This document shows positions 24,730 through 32,712 of a stretch of 42,015 bases of DNA, piece after piece. Numbering within the stretch: position 1 is the first letter of the stretch; the number at the start of each line of letters is the position of its first letter. The position numbers and the translations under genes were made by a program. Under the pieces are notes generated by a model that saw nothing but the letters and a program-made list of their open reading frames with translations, ran no database searches and was not told where the DNA came from. Source of the DNA: Chitinophagaceae bacterium T5-Br10_B2g13 (GTDB lineage Bacteria > Bacteroidota > Rhodothermia > Balneolales > Balneolaceae); the NCBI GenBank assembly GCA_001564065.1, contig LKNA01000022.1, positions 1-42,015 on the forward strand, read 5' to 3'.

Positions 24730-26619
24730 TTATCGGGTAAAACGCACATCAACCGTTCGGGATGTTTGATTGCCCACACCGTCATAAACCCGGTATTCGA
24801 TGCTATTCATATCTTTCGGTTCAAATCCCGGTTTGTAGTATATGAGGTGATTTTTTTCGGGATCATATTCAACTATACCGGGTTCGCCATTAACCAAGAT
24901 GGCGGATTTTCTGTAGTCAATTCCTGTATCTCCATCTTTTACAGGAATTCTGACTATGTGCATGCCGGCCAGGTTTTGTACAATTTCGGGACGGCCAACC
25001 CAGGGAGCGATTCGATCTTCCCGAATTCGGAGATTTGTTATCTCATTAATATTGGCCCGTATCAAACCTGAAGAGATATTGGCGCTAATGAACTGTTCCC
25101 GATTTCTGAACGGATCTACTGAAAAAAGTGCAAGTTGACTGCGGTCTTTGAACTCGTCGGGCAGTATGAAGTTGAATCGAGCCGACCTGCCGATTGGCAG
25201 TTTTGTCGGTGAGAGTTCGATATCAATTTGATTGGCAGTCTGAATAACATCCATCCGCACAGAGAGTGTATCATATAGAGACCCCTCCGGAAATTGGATC
25301 CATAATTTTTGGTCCGGTGTGTGAAGCACGTCCATTTTATTTGGAGACAGACTTTTTTCAAAAGACCGTTTGTCGGAATAATAAAATCTTATGTTTCGAT
25401 AATCCGGCGTTCCCAGTTCCGGGCCTGCTGCTGCCAATAATGTCTCTTCAGGAATGCTGCTTGTTTCAAACCAATTATAGGCGATTCTATTAGTTTCAGC
25501 ATCAGGGGCAGGGTAGGTGGCTACATAATCGATAAAATCGTTTTTATTCGAACCCTTCACATTTATAGTAACGGATGCAACAGACTTATTGCCATAGATA
25601 TCTTCCGCTATGATGTTTATAGGATAAGTGCCTTTGTTTAGATGCAATACCCCTTCATTTACTGCTTTTTTATAGATAGGAAGACGATTTCCATGTACTT
25701 TATATAGTCTCTGAAAACCTCTTCTGGTTTTAGAAAGTATGGGATATGAGCGGTCCAAAAACATATCGCCGGAGTGATAAAATGAAAAGCTGTCTTTTAC
25801 CGAGTGAAACAGGGTGTCTGATTCATGGACCATCATCAACGAGTAAACAGCATAAGAGTTAGGGGTGCGATTCGCTTTGTCATGCACATTTACGGAAAGC
25901 CCAACAGGACCTTCAATTTCGATCTCCCCAAAATCAAAGCCATCCTGATTATTATCGGCTGAGAAAAGTGTAAAATCTATAAATCTGTAGTTTTCAATGT
26001 CCAGATATTCAACTCCCAGTTGTGTAAAAACAGGGGGTAGATCATCGGTAACAAAACTGCTCAAGTTTGTAAGCAGAGGGTTAACGGGATTGAAGTTTGG
26101 GTCTCGGATCTCGAAATGGAGATGGGGAGGGCCTACTCCGGTAGATCCGGTATAGCCGATGACATCGCCTTTTTTGTATCCTATGCGTTCATTTTCTAGT
26201 TTAAGGTTCAATTCATACGTATTATCCTGCAGTCTAATGGAGTCGGTATAAGATTGAAGGGCAGGTTCAAATCTGTTTAAATGGGCGTAAACGGTGTAGG
26301 AGCCATCAGAATGTTTTAGATAAATTACATGGCCGTAACCGTGAGGGCCAATTCCAATTCGATCTACGATTCCGTCTCTGGAGGCGAACACCTTGTATCC
26401 TTCCTGGCCCCAGGTTCTGATGTCTATACCCGAGTGAAGATGTGCAGATCTGGTTTCCCCAAAAGTGGATGATAGATATTGTGTGGCGTCCGTAGGCCAG
26501 GCATATTCTATGGAGTCACTTAGAAAATAGAGAGGATCTTCCTGCGCTACTACCTTCAGGGGGAGTATGAATACAAATAGCAGAGTAAAGAGTAAAGGTA
26601 TTTTTAATTTATGATACAT
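24730..26619 (-). CDS. M23-family metallopeptidase with large C-terminal domain
   Basis: A 629-residue exported protein (signal peptide 1-25, ending VVAQ). The LytM/M23 domain at ~40-185 is intact: zinc ligands His62 and Asp66 in HSGID, His168 in HLHFE, catalytic His166, and His113 in VYAHLNR. Such enzymes cut peptide cross-links in peptidoglycan. The remaining ~440 residues are mostly beta-rich, probably Ig-like, with pieces such as GTYPINIIAEDIYGNKS and IEYRVYDGVGNQTSRTVDVRF, typical of periplasmic or surface modules. Its start overlaps the end of the FAH-family gene by 11 bases, so both are probably on one message. Confidence 0.9.
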   Translation of the reverse strand: MYHKLKIPLLFTLLFVFILPLKVVAQEDPLYFLSDSIEYAWPTDATQYLSSTFGETRSAHLHSGIDIRTWGQEGYKVFASRDGIVDRIGIGPHGYGHVIYLKHSDGSYTVYAHLNRFEPALQSYTDSIRLQDNTYELNLKLENERIGYKKGDVIGYTGSTGVGPPHLHFEIRDPNFNPVNPLLTNLSSFVTDDLPPVFTQLGVEYLDIENYRFIDFTLFSADNNQDGFDFGEIEIEGPVGLSVNVHDKANRTPNSYAVYSLMMVHESDTLFHSVKDSFSFYHSGDMFLDRSYPILSKTRRGFQRLYKVHGNRLPIYKKAVNEGVLHLNKGTYPINIIAEDIYGNKSVASVTINVKGSNKNDFIDYVATYPAPDAETNRIAYNWFETSSIPEETLLAAAGPELGTPDYRNIRFYYSDKRSFEKSLSPNKMDVLHTPDQKLWIQFPEGSLYDTLSVRMDVIQTANQIDIELSPTKLPIGRSARFNFILPDEFKDRSQLALFSVDPFRNREQFISANISSGLIRANINEITNLRIREDRIAPWVGRPEIVQNLAGMHIVRIPVKDGDTGIDYRKSAILVNGEPGIVEYDPEKNHLIYYKPGFEPKDMNSIEYRVYDGVGNQTSRTVDVRFTR

Positions 26620-27262
26620 GAACCTGAAGTGTTGAAAGTCCGTTGCCCAGCGAAGCTTTTATTAAATCACCTTTTTCTACGGCGGATACTCCCTCAGGAG
26701 TTCCGGTGAAGATCAGATCTCCGGCTGTGAGCGTAAAGTGTTTAGAGAGATAAGAGATCAAACTTGCAACGTTAAAGAGCATGTCCGAAGTATTCCCAGA
26801 CTGTCTTTTTTCTCCATTTACTGAGACGGTTAGATTCAAATCGGATAAGTTTGTTGCTGAATGATATGGAGCCAGATTTCCGAGCGGGGCAAATGTGTCA
26901 AAACCTTTAGCCAAAGACCATGGCAAGCCTTTCAGTTTTGCTTCAGACTGAAGGTCTCTCGCTGTCATGTCCAGCCCCACTCCAATGGCCATCACAGATT
27001 CGAGGGCACGTTCCGTCGAAATGTTAGCAGTGGTTTTTCCAATGAGTACAACCATCTCCACTTCATGATGTACATTATTTGAACTGGCAGGTATTTTGAC
27101 GGAGTCGCCATTAAAAATGAGACTGCTTCTGGGTTTTAAAAAAACAACCGGTTCGGAAGGGACTTCATTTTTTAGCTCTTTGGCATGTTTCGCATAATTT
27201 CTGCCGATACAGTATAACGAGCCAAATTGCAGTTCAGGAAAATCGGGGATCTGATGGGTCAT
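26609..27262 (-). CDS. Fumarylacetoacetate hydrolase (FAH)-fold protein
   Basis: A 217-residue FAH-fold hydrolase of the short form. Metal ligands Glu67, Glu69 (HHEVEM) and Asp98 (GVGLDMTARDLQ) are present, as is Lys119 in WSLAKGFDTF and the C-terminal turn GDLIFTGTPEGV. This form includes fumarylpyruvate hydrolases, oxaloacetate decarboxylases/tautomerases and YcgM-like proteins. The sequence does not single out one of these. No signal peptide, so cytoplasmic. Its overlap with the M23 start suggests shared transcription without an evident shared function. Confidence 0.9.
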   Translation of the reverse strand: MTHQIPDFPELQFGSLYCIGRNYAKHAKELKNEVPSEPVVFLKPRSSLIFNGDSVKIPASSNNVHHEVEMVVLIGKTTANISTERALESVMAIGVGLDMTARDLQSEAKLKGLPWSLAKGFDTFAPLGNLAPYHSATNLSDLNLTVSVNGEKRQSGNTSDMLFNVASLISYLSKHFTLTAGDLIFTGTPEGVSAVEKGDLIKASLGNGLSTLQVHVS

Positions 27263-27310
27263 AGCGAGTTTTTTTGAGGTAACCTCTAAAGTTATGAAAA
27301 AGAGGATTGC

Positions 27311-27349
27311 TCAAAATAAAAAAAGCTCCGATAAAAGATATCGGAGCTT
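27311..27349 (-). terminator. Intrinsic terminator of rplU-rpmA
   Basis: On the minus strand AAGCTCCGATA pairs perfectly with TATCGGAGCTT (27323-27333 and 27339-27349) around a 5-base loop. The stem is followed by seven T, then ATTTT. The 11-bp stem and T run make a strong factor-independent terminator 27 bases after the rpmA stop. Confidence 0.88.
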
Positions 27350-27376
27350 AAATAAAATAGTTCGGCGTAAGTAAGC

Positions 27377-27631
27377 TTACAGCTGTTCGATGGAAACGTA
27401 TTTTCTGCCGTTTCCTCGACGTCTGAATGTTACTTTACCGTCAGAGAGTGCAAAGAGAGTATCGTCTCCGCCACGTCCAACATTCTCACCGGGGTGGAAT
27501 TTGGTTCCGCGCTGACGCACAATAATGTTTCCGGCTTTAACAATTTCTCCGCCGTACTTCTTAACACCTAATCGTTTCGATTCTGAATCTCGTCCGTTTC
27601 TTGTGGAGCCTTGACCTTTCTTATGTGCCAT
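27377..27631 (-). CDS. rpmA: 50S ribosomal protein L27
   Basis: An 84-residue L27 with the classic N-terminus [20 protein letters not shown], whose flexible tail reaches the peptidyl-transferase centre. [22 protein letters not shown] and [11 protein letters not shown] follow as usual. There is no N-terminal extension of the kind removed by the Prp protease in Firmicutes. It lies 19 bases after rplU, the universal order, and ends just before a strong terminator. Confidence 0.98.
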   Translation of the reverse strand: MAHKKGQGSTRNGRDSESKRLGVKKYGGEIVKAGNIIVRQRGTKFHPGENVGRGGDDTLFALSDGKVTFRRRGNGRKYVSIEQL

Positions 27632-27650
27632 TGGTATACCTCGTCGTTAA

Positions 27651-27959
27651 TTACGAAATTTTGTCAATTTTAATTTGGGTAATGTGCTGTCTGTGACCGT
27701 TCTTTACCCGATATCCTTTTCGTCGTTTCTTTTTGAAGACGATCACTTTATCACTTTTTAAATGATCTACAATGGATGCTTCAACTTTTGCACCTTTTAC
27801 TGTAGGCTGGCCAATCTTAACTTTTCCTTTTCCATCTTTTACTAAAAGTACATCCTCGAATGTAACTTTTCCTTCTGCTTCAGGCAGCCTGTTAACAAAC
27901 AGTGTTTGGTCTTCAGAAACTTTGTATTGATGCCCGCCGATTTTTACGATAGCGTACAT
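27651..27959 (-). CDS. rplU: 50S ribosomal protein L21
   Basis: A 102-residue L21 binding 23S rRNA. The start MYAIVKIGGHQYKV is the canonical N-terminus, so I used ATG 27959; a TTG at 27986 would add nine unrelated residues. The rRNA-binding C-terminal motif KKRRKGYRVKNGHRQ is intact. It is the first gene of rplU-rpmA. Confidence 0.97.
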   Translation of the reverse strand: MYAIVKIGGHQYKVSEDQTLFVNRLPEAEGKVTFEDVLLVKDGKGKVKIGQPTVKGAKVEASIVDHLKSDKVIVFKKKRRKGYRVKNGHRQHITQIKIDKIS

Positions 27960-28006
27960 AGGATTATATAATTTCTTTGATTGCAATTCAATATTTGGAT
28001 AGAAAC

Positions 28007-28014
28007 CAAAGATA
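28007..28014 (-). promoter_or_regulatory. Likely -7 promoter element of rplU-rpmA
   Basis: The minus strand reads TATCTTTG, a full match to the Bacteroidota TAnnTTTG element, 48 bases before the rplU ATG. About 20 bases upstream is GTTTTTAG rather than TTTG, so the -33 element is poor. Confidence 0.4.
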
Positions 28015-28225
28015 ATGCTTTTTCAGTAAACCTAAAAACGATCTGAGAATGTTTTTTCCTTTAGTTTTCATTTGATTAGACCGAAATTTCAAATCTTCAT
28101 ATTTTCTCTTAAAGCGTAATATTCTTTATTGAAAGATAACACTGTCTTTTTGATCGAAAATCAGATAGTTTCTGTATAATTATTAATACAGAGGCGCCAA
28201 CTTTTAAACGTGATATTAGATTGAT

Positions 28226-28402
28226 ATGGGAAAGTTACCTGATCTGCATAAACAAGCATTTAAGTACAAAAATCGTAAGCGTTTACAGCACGATGGCGGA
28301 AGGGCATGGATCAAAGATTCACAGCTATTTGAGTCCCGAAAAGGGGCTAACGGCCACCTGGAAACGATTAAGGAAGAAGGTTCTAAAAAGCAGTCCGAGT
28401 AG
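28226..28402 (+). CDS. Possible small basic protein (58 aa)
   Basis: An ATG-started frame of 58 codons ending at TAG 28402, on the strand opposite to rplU and lexA. It begins MGKLPDLHKQ and is rich in Lys, Arg, Glu and Gln, with no hydrophobic segment. The composition is more protein-like than in the two competing frames. I do not recognise the family, and no clear ribosome-binding site precedes it. It may be a small DNA- or RNA-binding protein, a gene remnant or a chance frame. Confidence 0.35.
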   Translation: MGKLPDLHKQAFKYKNRKRLQHDGGRAWIKDSQLFESRKGANGHLETIKEEGSKKQSE

Positions 28403-28446
28403 TTATACTCTATACACTTGGCTGATACTCAAATGTTCATTTTGTG

Positions 28447-29085
28447 TTAAAACGCTTTATGAATACCGTTTCGGTTTACATGGCCGATATACTTTCCAAT
28501 AACACGAACCTCTTCGAATACATCAGGTTCAACGTGAATTGTTTCGTACTCCTCATTTGCCGGTTCCAGGCGTAAGCCGTTATTATCGTAATAAATACGC
28601 TTTAGACTGGTCTCGCCATCGTAAAGGATTGCTCCGATGTCTCCATCTTTTACGTCGCTATCCATCAATAAAACAAAATCCCCATCGTATATTCCGGCAT
28701 CCTTCATGCTCATGCCCGCAACGCGAAGGGCAAACATCTGATCCAAATTTGGAAACAGCGTATCTAATGTGATTTTACCAAGATCTGCTTCTACAGCCTC
28801 CTGCAGGTAGCCGGCCGCGATTACTCCTCGGACTTCTATGCCGTCTTTTTGGAATCCAAGCTCTGCTTCATGATCCGGGTGAATGTCATACTCATCGTCT
28901 TCACCCTTTATCAGATATCCCTTTTTTAAAAGAGCTTGTATATTTTGTGTTACACTGTTTGGGGATTTATAGTTAAACTCATCAGAGATTTCCCGATAGG
29001 TTGGCCAAACATCATGCTCTTTTTTGTATTCTACGATATAATCAAAAAATTCTTTCTGTTTGCGCGTCAGCTGTGCTTTATCCAT
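28447..29085 (-). CDS. lexA: LexA SOS repressor
   Basis: A 212-residue LexA. The N-terminal winged-helix DNA-binding domain (1-65) has LTRKQKEFFDYIVEY and the recognition region KSPNSVTQNIQALLKKGYL. The latent S24 protease domain has the Ala91-Gly92 cleavage site in VIAAGYLQ, nucleophile Ser126 in GMSMKDAGI and general base Lys162 in ETSLKRIYY. RecA filaments trigger self-cleavage after DNA damage. The wing and recognition helix differ from E. coli LexA, so the operator is likely lineage-specific. Only 25 bases separate it from the divergent cyclophilin gene. A TAAATTTG element (29088-29095, minus) lies 2 bases before the ATG, which would imply a nearly leaderless message if used. Confidence 0.96.
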   Translation of the reverse strand: MDKAQLTRKQKEFFDYIVEYKKEHDVWPTYREISDEFNYKSPNSVTQNIQALLKKGYLIKGEDDEYDIHPDHEAELGFQKDGIEVRGVIAAGYLQEAVEADLGKITLDTLFPNLDQMFALRVAGMSMKDAGIYDGDFVLLMDSDVKDGDIGAILYDGETSLKRIYYDNNGLRLEPANEEYETIHVEPDVFEEVRVIGKYIGHVNRNGIHKAF

Positions 29086-29100
29086 AACAAATTTATTTAC

Positions 29101-29122
29101 TGTAAGAAATATGTGTAAGAAA
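29101..29122. repeat. Tandem TGTAAGAAA repeat in the lexA divergent promoter
   Basis: TGTAAGAAA occurs at 29101-29109 and again at 29114-29122, 13 bases apart. The first copy lies in the 25-base gap between lexA and the cyclophilin gene; the second covers the first codons of the latter. Direct repeats at about one helix turn could be an operator half-site pair, for LexA or another regulator. Confidence 0.3.
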
Positions 29123-31105
29123 CAAATTCCTCACTCAAAATACAATCCTATTTATCTCAAATTTTCATCTTTTTTGCTAGGATTAGCCCTGATGGTATCC
29201 ATATCAGGCTGTACAGATGATTATGAATATTTAGATAGATCAGACTCAGTGAAGAGTTACTATCCGGAAGTAGCTGAACATATTACCAATCGTAATTTCT
29301 CCGGGTTGATAGAATTTGTTAGTCACGACGATGAAAATGTTGCCAATCTTGCCTGGAGGGCAATCGCACATACCGAGTTGGAATCAGAAGTGATAAATGA
29401 ACTCTATAGAGTAGTAGTAGATAGTGATAAGGAAGGAGGGTGGTTTGCGCTCAGTTTTCACGAGTTAAGCGATAGTCAGATTCAGGAGATCAGAGCCGGA
29501 TTGGGTTCGGGGCAGATTTCATATGCAGCTTGTGAGTTGTTTTACAGGCAGGGTGAGGTGGCCGATCTGGAGTTTATTTTATCCGCAGAGCAGCTGAAGC
29601 AGACGGCATCGTGCTCGAAAGCGATTGGAGGTATTTTATCCCGGACAGAAGTTTCGGGCTCTTTGAACCGAACAGTTGCCGGTTTAGCCTTCCAAACCGA
29701 CGATCCGGTTATTAGAAGAAATCTGCTGTACGGTTATTACAGATCGGCATCGAACAGGCCTGAGGGAGGAAGCGGGTTTTATCTGGATACTATTCAAAAC
29801 TGGCAAAGTTTTGGTATTGGAAACGATGAGTTTGTTGATATGACCATGGTGCGACTTCTGGGAGCTGAGGCTTTACAAATGGTAATGAACGCACTTGATG
29901 ACAGTGAGTTAAAGGAATTGACGGGGCTTTCTGTAGACTTGGCATCCACCCTGAACAGAATGCCACCCAATCGAAATAATATGGATATGATTTTCAGGCT
30001 TCTGCATCATCCGAATCCACACGTTGTGGTGCAGGCTTTAGCGTCGTTGACTCAGCTTGATCGTATTTCTTCTGAAGCTCTTACGCGAATTAAGAGTGAT
30101 ATTCTGGCGCCAACAAGAGATGCTGAGATATTTGTTACGGCTTTGAATCTGTTCTTGAAAAACGGCGAAGATATTTCTATCCACCGTACAAGGCTGGATT
30201 ACTTTGCAGACCGAAATCCCTATTTAACAGATCGCTTTTTGGTTATGTATAGTGCTTTAGACAATGATGATGAGTATTTCAACCGATTGGTGTCGCTAAT
30301 TGATGAAGGAGAAATTAGAGCTCTTCACGCAGGCAGAATGATGACAGCTTTTCTGCAGCGTCCCGGAATACTGGCAGAATTTGAGGAGCAAGCCGATGAA
30401 TTGATTCAAAATGTACTGAACCAGGGGAACAGTAGTGCTTTAGACGGTTTGACGGAGCTGTTGATGAATGATGAAATAGTGACTGAGGGGAATATCTCCC
30501 TGCTGCTGGATACTTACAGTCAATACATCGAAAACGATTTATTCGAGAGTGCTCGAATAATCGGGCGGATTTTAGAAGAGAGAGCTCCGGATCAATTTTC
30601 TGAATCAAGTGAAATTGGCGACAGAGATTTTTATGAACCGGACTTTAATCAGCTTTACAATATGGGGGTACGCCCGTTCTGGACGCTTGAAACAGATAAA
30701 GGCACTATTCAGGTAAAGTTGGATCCAATTACAGCTCCCTTTACGGTTTCGTCAATTTACAACCTCACCCGTAGTGGTCTGTATGATGGAGTAGCTTTTC
30801 ATAGGGTGGTACGAAATTTTGTTGCACAAGGCGGAGATTTCGATCGCCGTGACGGTTTCGGAAGTCCTGACTATCGGATTCCAACAGAACCTTCATTTGA
30901 AACATTTGAGCGCGGGATGGCTGGTATAGCGAGTTCCGGCATCGATACTGAAGGCAGTCAGTTCTTTTTTATGCACCGATGGGCTCCGCACCTGGATGGT
31001 CAGTATACTAATTTTGGGCAGATCACGAGAGGGCTGGATGTTCTCGACAAACTACAGATCGGTGATAAGATCATTGAAGCGTCCATCTACCCGAAGCTGA
31101 AATAA
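29111..31105 (+). CDS. Lipoprotein peptidyl-prolyl isomerase (cyclophilin) with HEAT-like repeats
   Basis: A 664-residue protein starting at ATG 29111. An earlier non-ATG start at 29060 would overlap lexA and precede the signal. The lipoprotein signal ends SISGC. The middle (~60-480) is helical and HEAT-like, for example HHPNPHVVVQALASLTQLDRISSEALTRI. The C-terminal ~150 residues are a cyclophilin: AFHRVVRNFVAQGGDFDRRD, containing the catalytic Arg equivalent, then GMAGIASSG, GSQFFFMHRWAPHLDGQYTNFGQ. Cyclophilins catalyse cis/trans proline isomerisation. Placed in the periplasm, it probably helps fold exported proteins, with the helical solenoid binding clients. It is divergent from lexA and followed by a small membrane-protein gene 21 bases later. 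Confidence 0.92.
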   Translation: MCKKQIPHSKYNPIYLKFSSFLLGLALMVSISGCTDDYEYLDRSDSVKSYYPEVAEHITNRNFSGLIEFVSHDDENVANLAWRAIAHTELESEVINELYRVVVDSDKEGGWFALSFHELSDSQIQEIRAGLGSGQISYAACELFYRQGEVADLEFILSAEQLKQTASCSKAIGGILSRTEVSGSLNRTVAGLAFQTDDPVIRRNLLYGYYRSASNRPEGGSGFYLDTIQNWQSFGIGNDEFVDMTMVRLLGAEALQMVMNALDDSELKELTGLSVDLASTLNRMPPNRNNMDMIFRLLHHPNPHVVVQALASLTQLDRISSEALTRIKSDILAPTRDAEIFVTALNLFLKNGEDISIHRTRLDYFADRNPYLTDRFLVMYSALDNDDEYFNRLVSLIDEGEIRALHAGRMMTAFLQRPGILAEFEEQADELIQNVLNQGNSSALDGLTELLMNDEIVTEGNISLLLDTYSQYIENDLFESARIIGRILEERAPDQFSESSEIGDRDFYEPDFNQLYNMGVRPFWTLETDKGTIQVKLDPITAPFTVSSIYNLTRSGLYDGVAFHRVVRNFVAQGGDFDRRDGFGSPDYRIPTEPSFETFERGMAGIASSGIDTEGSQFFFMHRWAPHLDGQYTNFGQITRGLDVLDKLQIGDKIIEASIYPKLK

Positions 31106-31126
31106 AAAATCAGACTAATTCTAACT

Positions 31127-31483
31127 ATGGAGATCAATCCTTCGAGTAATTACGAGATCTCAAGAGTTCACAAATGGCTGGATTATGAACTTTCAGGTGC
31201 ATCCCTGTTTCTATTGAGCTATATCTACCCGTTGGCTTTTATGGCTGCAGCAGGGGCAGCGCTACTTTTTACTCCTTTACTGCTTAAAATGTTGGTTGAA
31301 GAGAGCCGATACGGATGGCTTATTTCTTTTGTGATTTTTGTAGTTGGTCCACCCGTTTTTGCAGCTTTCTATTTCGAAAATCCAACCGTTGACGGTGTTG
31401 GAAAATTTGTGATGATTGGCAGCTTTTATTTCTACTGCGCAATTATGAGATTGGTAATCCCTAACTGGTATCGGCCGGAGTAG
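31127..31483 (+). CDS. Small integral membrane protein, unknown
   Basis: A 118-residue protein with about three membrane segments: SLFLLSYIYPLAFMAAAGAALLF (two closely spaced hydrophobic parts), WLISFVIFVVGPPVFAAFYF and FVMIGSFYFYCAIMRLVI. No catalytic motif is visible. It starts 21 bases after the cyclophilin gene on the same strand, so they are probably co-transcribed, and converges on the second thiolase gene with a 14-base gap. I do not recognise the family. Confidence 0.7.
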   Translation: MEINPSSNYEISRVHKWLDYELSGASLFLLSYIYPLAFMAAAGAALLFTPLLLKMLVEESRYGWLISFVIFVVGPPVFAAFYFENPTVDGVGKFVMIGSFYFYCAIMRLVIPNWYRPE

Positions 31484-31497
31484 CTAAAAGCGGTAAT

Positions 31498-32712
31498 TTA
31501 TACCCGCTCTAGTATTACCGCATATCCTTGTCCAACTCCAATACACATCGTTACAAGCGCGTACTGTTTATTCTGCTTCTGAAGTTCTATGGCTGCAGTC
31601 TGAAGTATTCTTGCCCCACTCATTCCCAGCGGGTGACCCAAAGCAATGGCTCCTCCATTCGGGTTAATTCTTGAATCATCATCCTCAAGACCCATTTTTC
31701 GGGTGCAGGCAAGAGATTGTGCCGCAAAGGCTTCATTCAGCTCAATAATATCCATGTCATCGTAAGAAAGACCGGCTTTTTTCAGCGCAATTTCTGAGGC
31801 GTATACCGGTCCGATTCCCATAATTCGCGGCTCTACACCGGCTACACCTGATGACACAATTCTCGCCATCGGCTTCAGATTATGTTCTTCCGCTGCTTTT
31901 TCTGAAGCGATTAGCATGGCAGCTGCTCCATCATTCAACCCGGAGGAGTTACCCGCAGTTACGCTACCGTCTTTTTTGAATGCGGGACGTAGTTTCTCTA
32001 AAACTTCCGGTGTTGTTGATGGGCGTATAAATTCGTCTTCTTCAAAAAGGAGTGGGTTTTGCTTTCTTCGGGGGATTTCTACAGGTGTAATTTCATCAGC
32101 TAATCGACCGGATTTTCTTGCTTTGGCTGCTTTTTGCTGAGACCAGGCCGCAAATTTATCCTGATCCACTCGGCTGATACCGTATTTCTCAACTAAATTC
32201 TCGGCTGTATTACCCATTCCGTCCGTTCCATAAAGCTCTTCCATCTGTGGGTTGATGAATCTCCAGCCAAAGCTGGAATCGTGCATCTCTGAGTCGTTTC
32301 CAAACGGCTTGGATGATTTTGAGATGACCCAGGGACCGCGTGTCATGTGCTCCACGCCACCGGTGATAAAAAGGTCTCCATCACCTGCCTTGATAGCTCG
32401 ATTTGCATGCACGGCGGCCGACATACTGGAAGCACAGAGCCGGTTCACCGTTTCGCCGGGAACTGTAAATGGCAAGCCCGCCAGCAGCAGAGACATTCGG
32501 GCTATATTCCGGTTATCTTCCCCGGCCTGATTGGCACAACCCATAATCACATCGTTTATAGCAGACGGGTCCAGGTCTGAATTTCTCTCCATCAATGACT
32601 TGATAACGTGGGCTGCTAAATCATCGGTTCGTACAGGAGAGAGCGACCCACGAAAATTTCCAATTGGTGTTCGGATGGCATCAATAATAAAGGCTTCTTT
32701 TTGATCAGACAT
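31498..32712 (-). CDS. Thiolase family acetyl-CoA acyltransferase
   Basis: A 404-residue thiolase. Cys93 lies in VNRLCASSMSAAV, His360 in ALGHPLGMSGARI and Cys390 in MCIGVGQG. NEAFAAQSLA and SLLLAGLPFTVPGETVN are also present. The CASSM active-site context and length are nearer to 3-ketoacyl-CoA or beta-ketoadipyl-CoA thiolases (FadA/PcaF type) than to the acetoacetyl-CoA thiolase at 19304. It probably serves fatty-acid or aromatic-acid breakdown. Its ATG at 32712 lies inside the left arm of the inverted repeat that bounds the S23 unit, so that unit directly replaces its upstream region. Confidence 0.92.
   Translation of the reverse strand: MSDQKEAFIIDAIRTPIGNFRGSLSPVRTDDLAAHVIKSLMERNSDLDPSAINDVIMGCANQAGEDNRNIARMSLLLAGLPFTVPGETVNRLCASSMSAAVHANRAIKAGDGDLFITGGVEHMTRGPWVISKSSKPFGNDSEMHDSSFGWRFINPQMEELYGTDGMGNTAENLVEKYGISRVDQDKFAAWSQQKAAKARKSGRLADEITPVEIPRRKQNPLLFEEDEFIRPSTTPEVLEKLRPAFKKDGSVTAGNSSGLNDGAAAMLIASEKAAEEHNLKPMARIVSSGVAGVEPRIMGIGPVYASEIALKKAGLSYDDMDIIELNEAFAAQSLACTRKMGLEDDDSRINPNGGAIALGHPLGMSGARILQTAAIELQKQNKQYALVTMCIGVGQGYAVILERV

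Larger units (their letters stand above)
27960..28446. other. 487-base intergenic region between rplU and lexA
   Basis: AT-rich region upstream of rplU and downstream of lexA (both on the minus strand). It holds a promoter-like element near 28007 and a short inverted repeat, CTGTAT (28172-28177) with ATACAG (28186-28191). A possible 58-codon frame on the plus strand (28226-28402) is the only coding candidate. I see no RNA gene. Confidence 0.5.

Noticed and set aside
28221..28502. A 93-codon frame on the plus strand over the rplU-lexA gap
   Set aside because: It begins with TTG, overlaps the 3' end of lexA, has low-complexity Ser/Leu/Cys-rich composition and competes with a better ATG frame.
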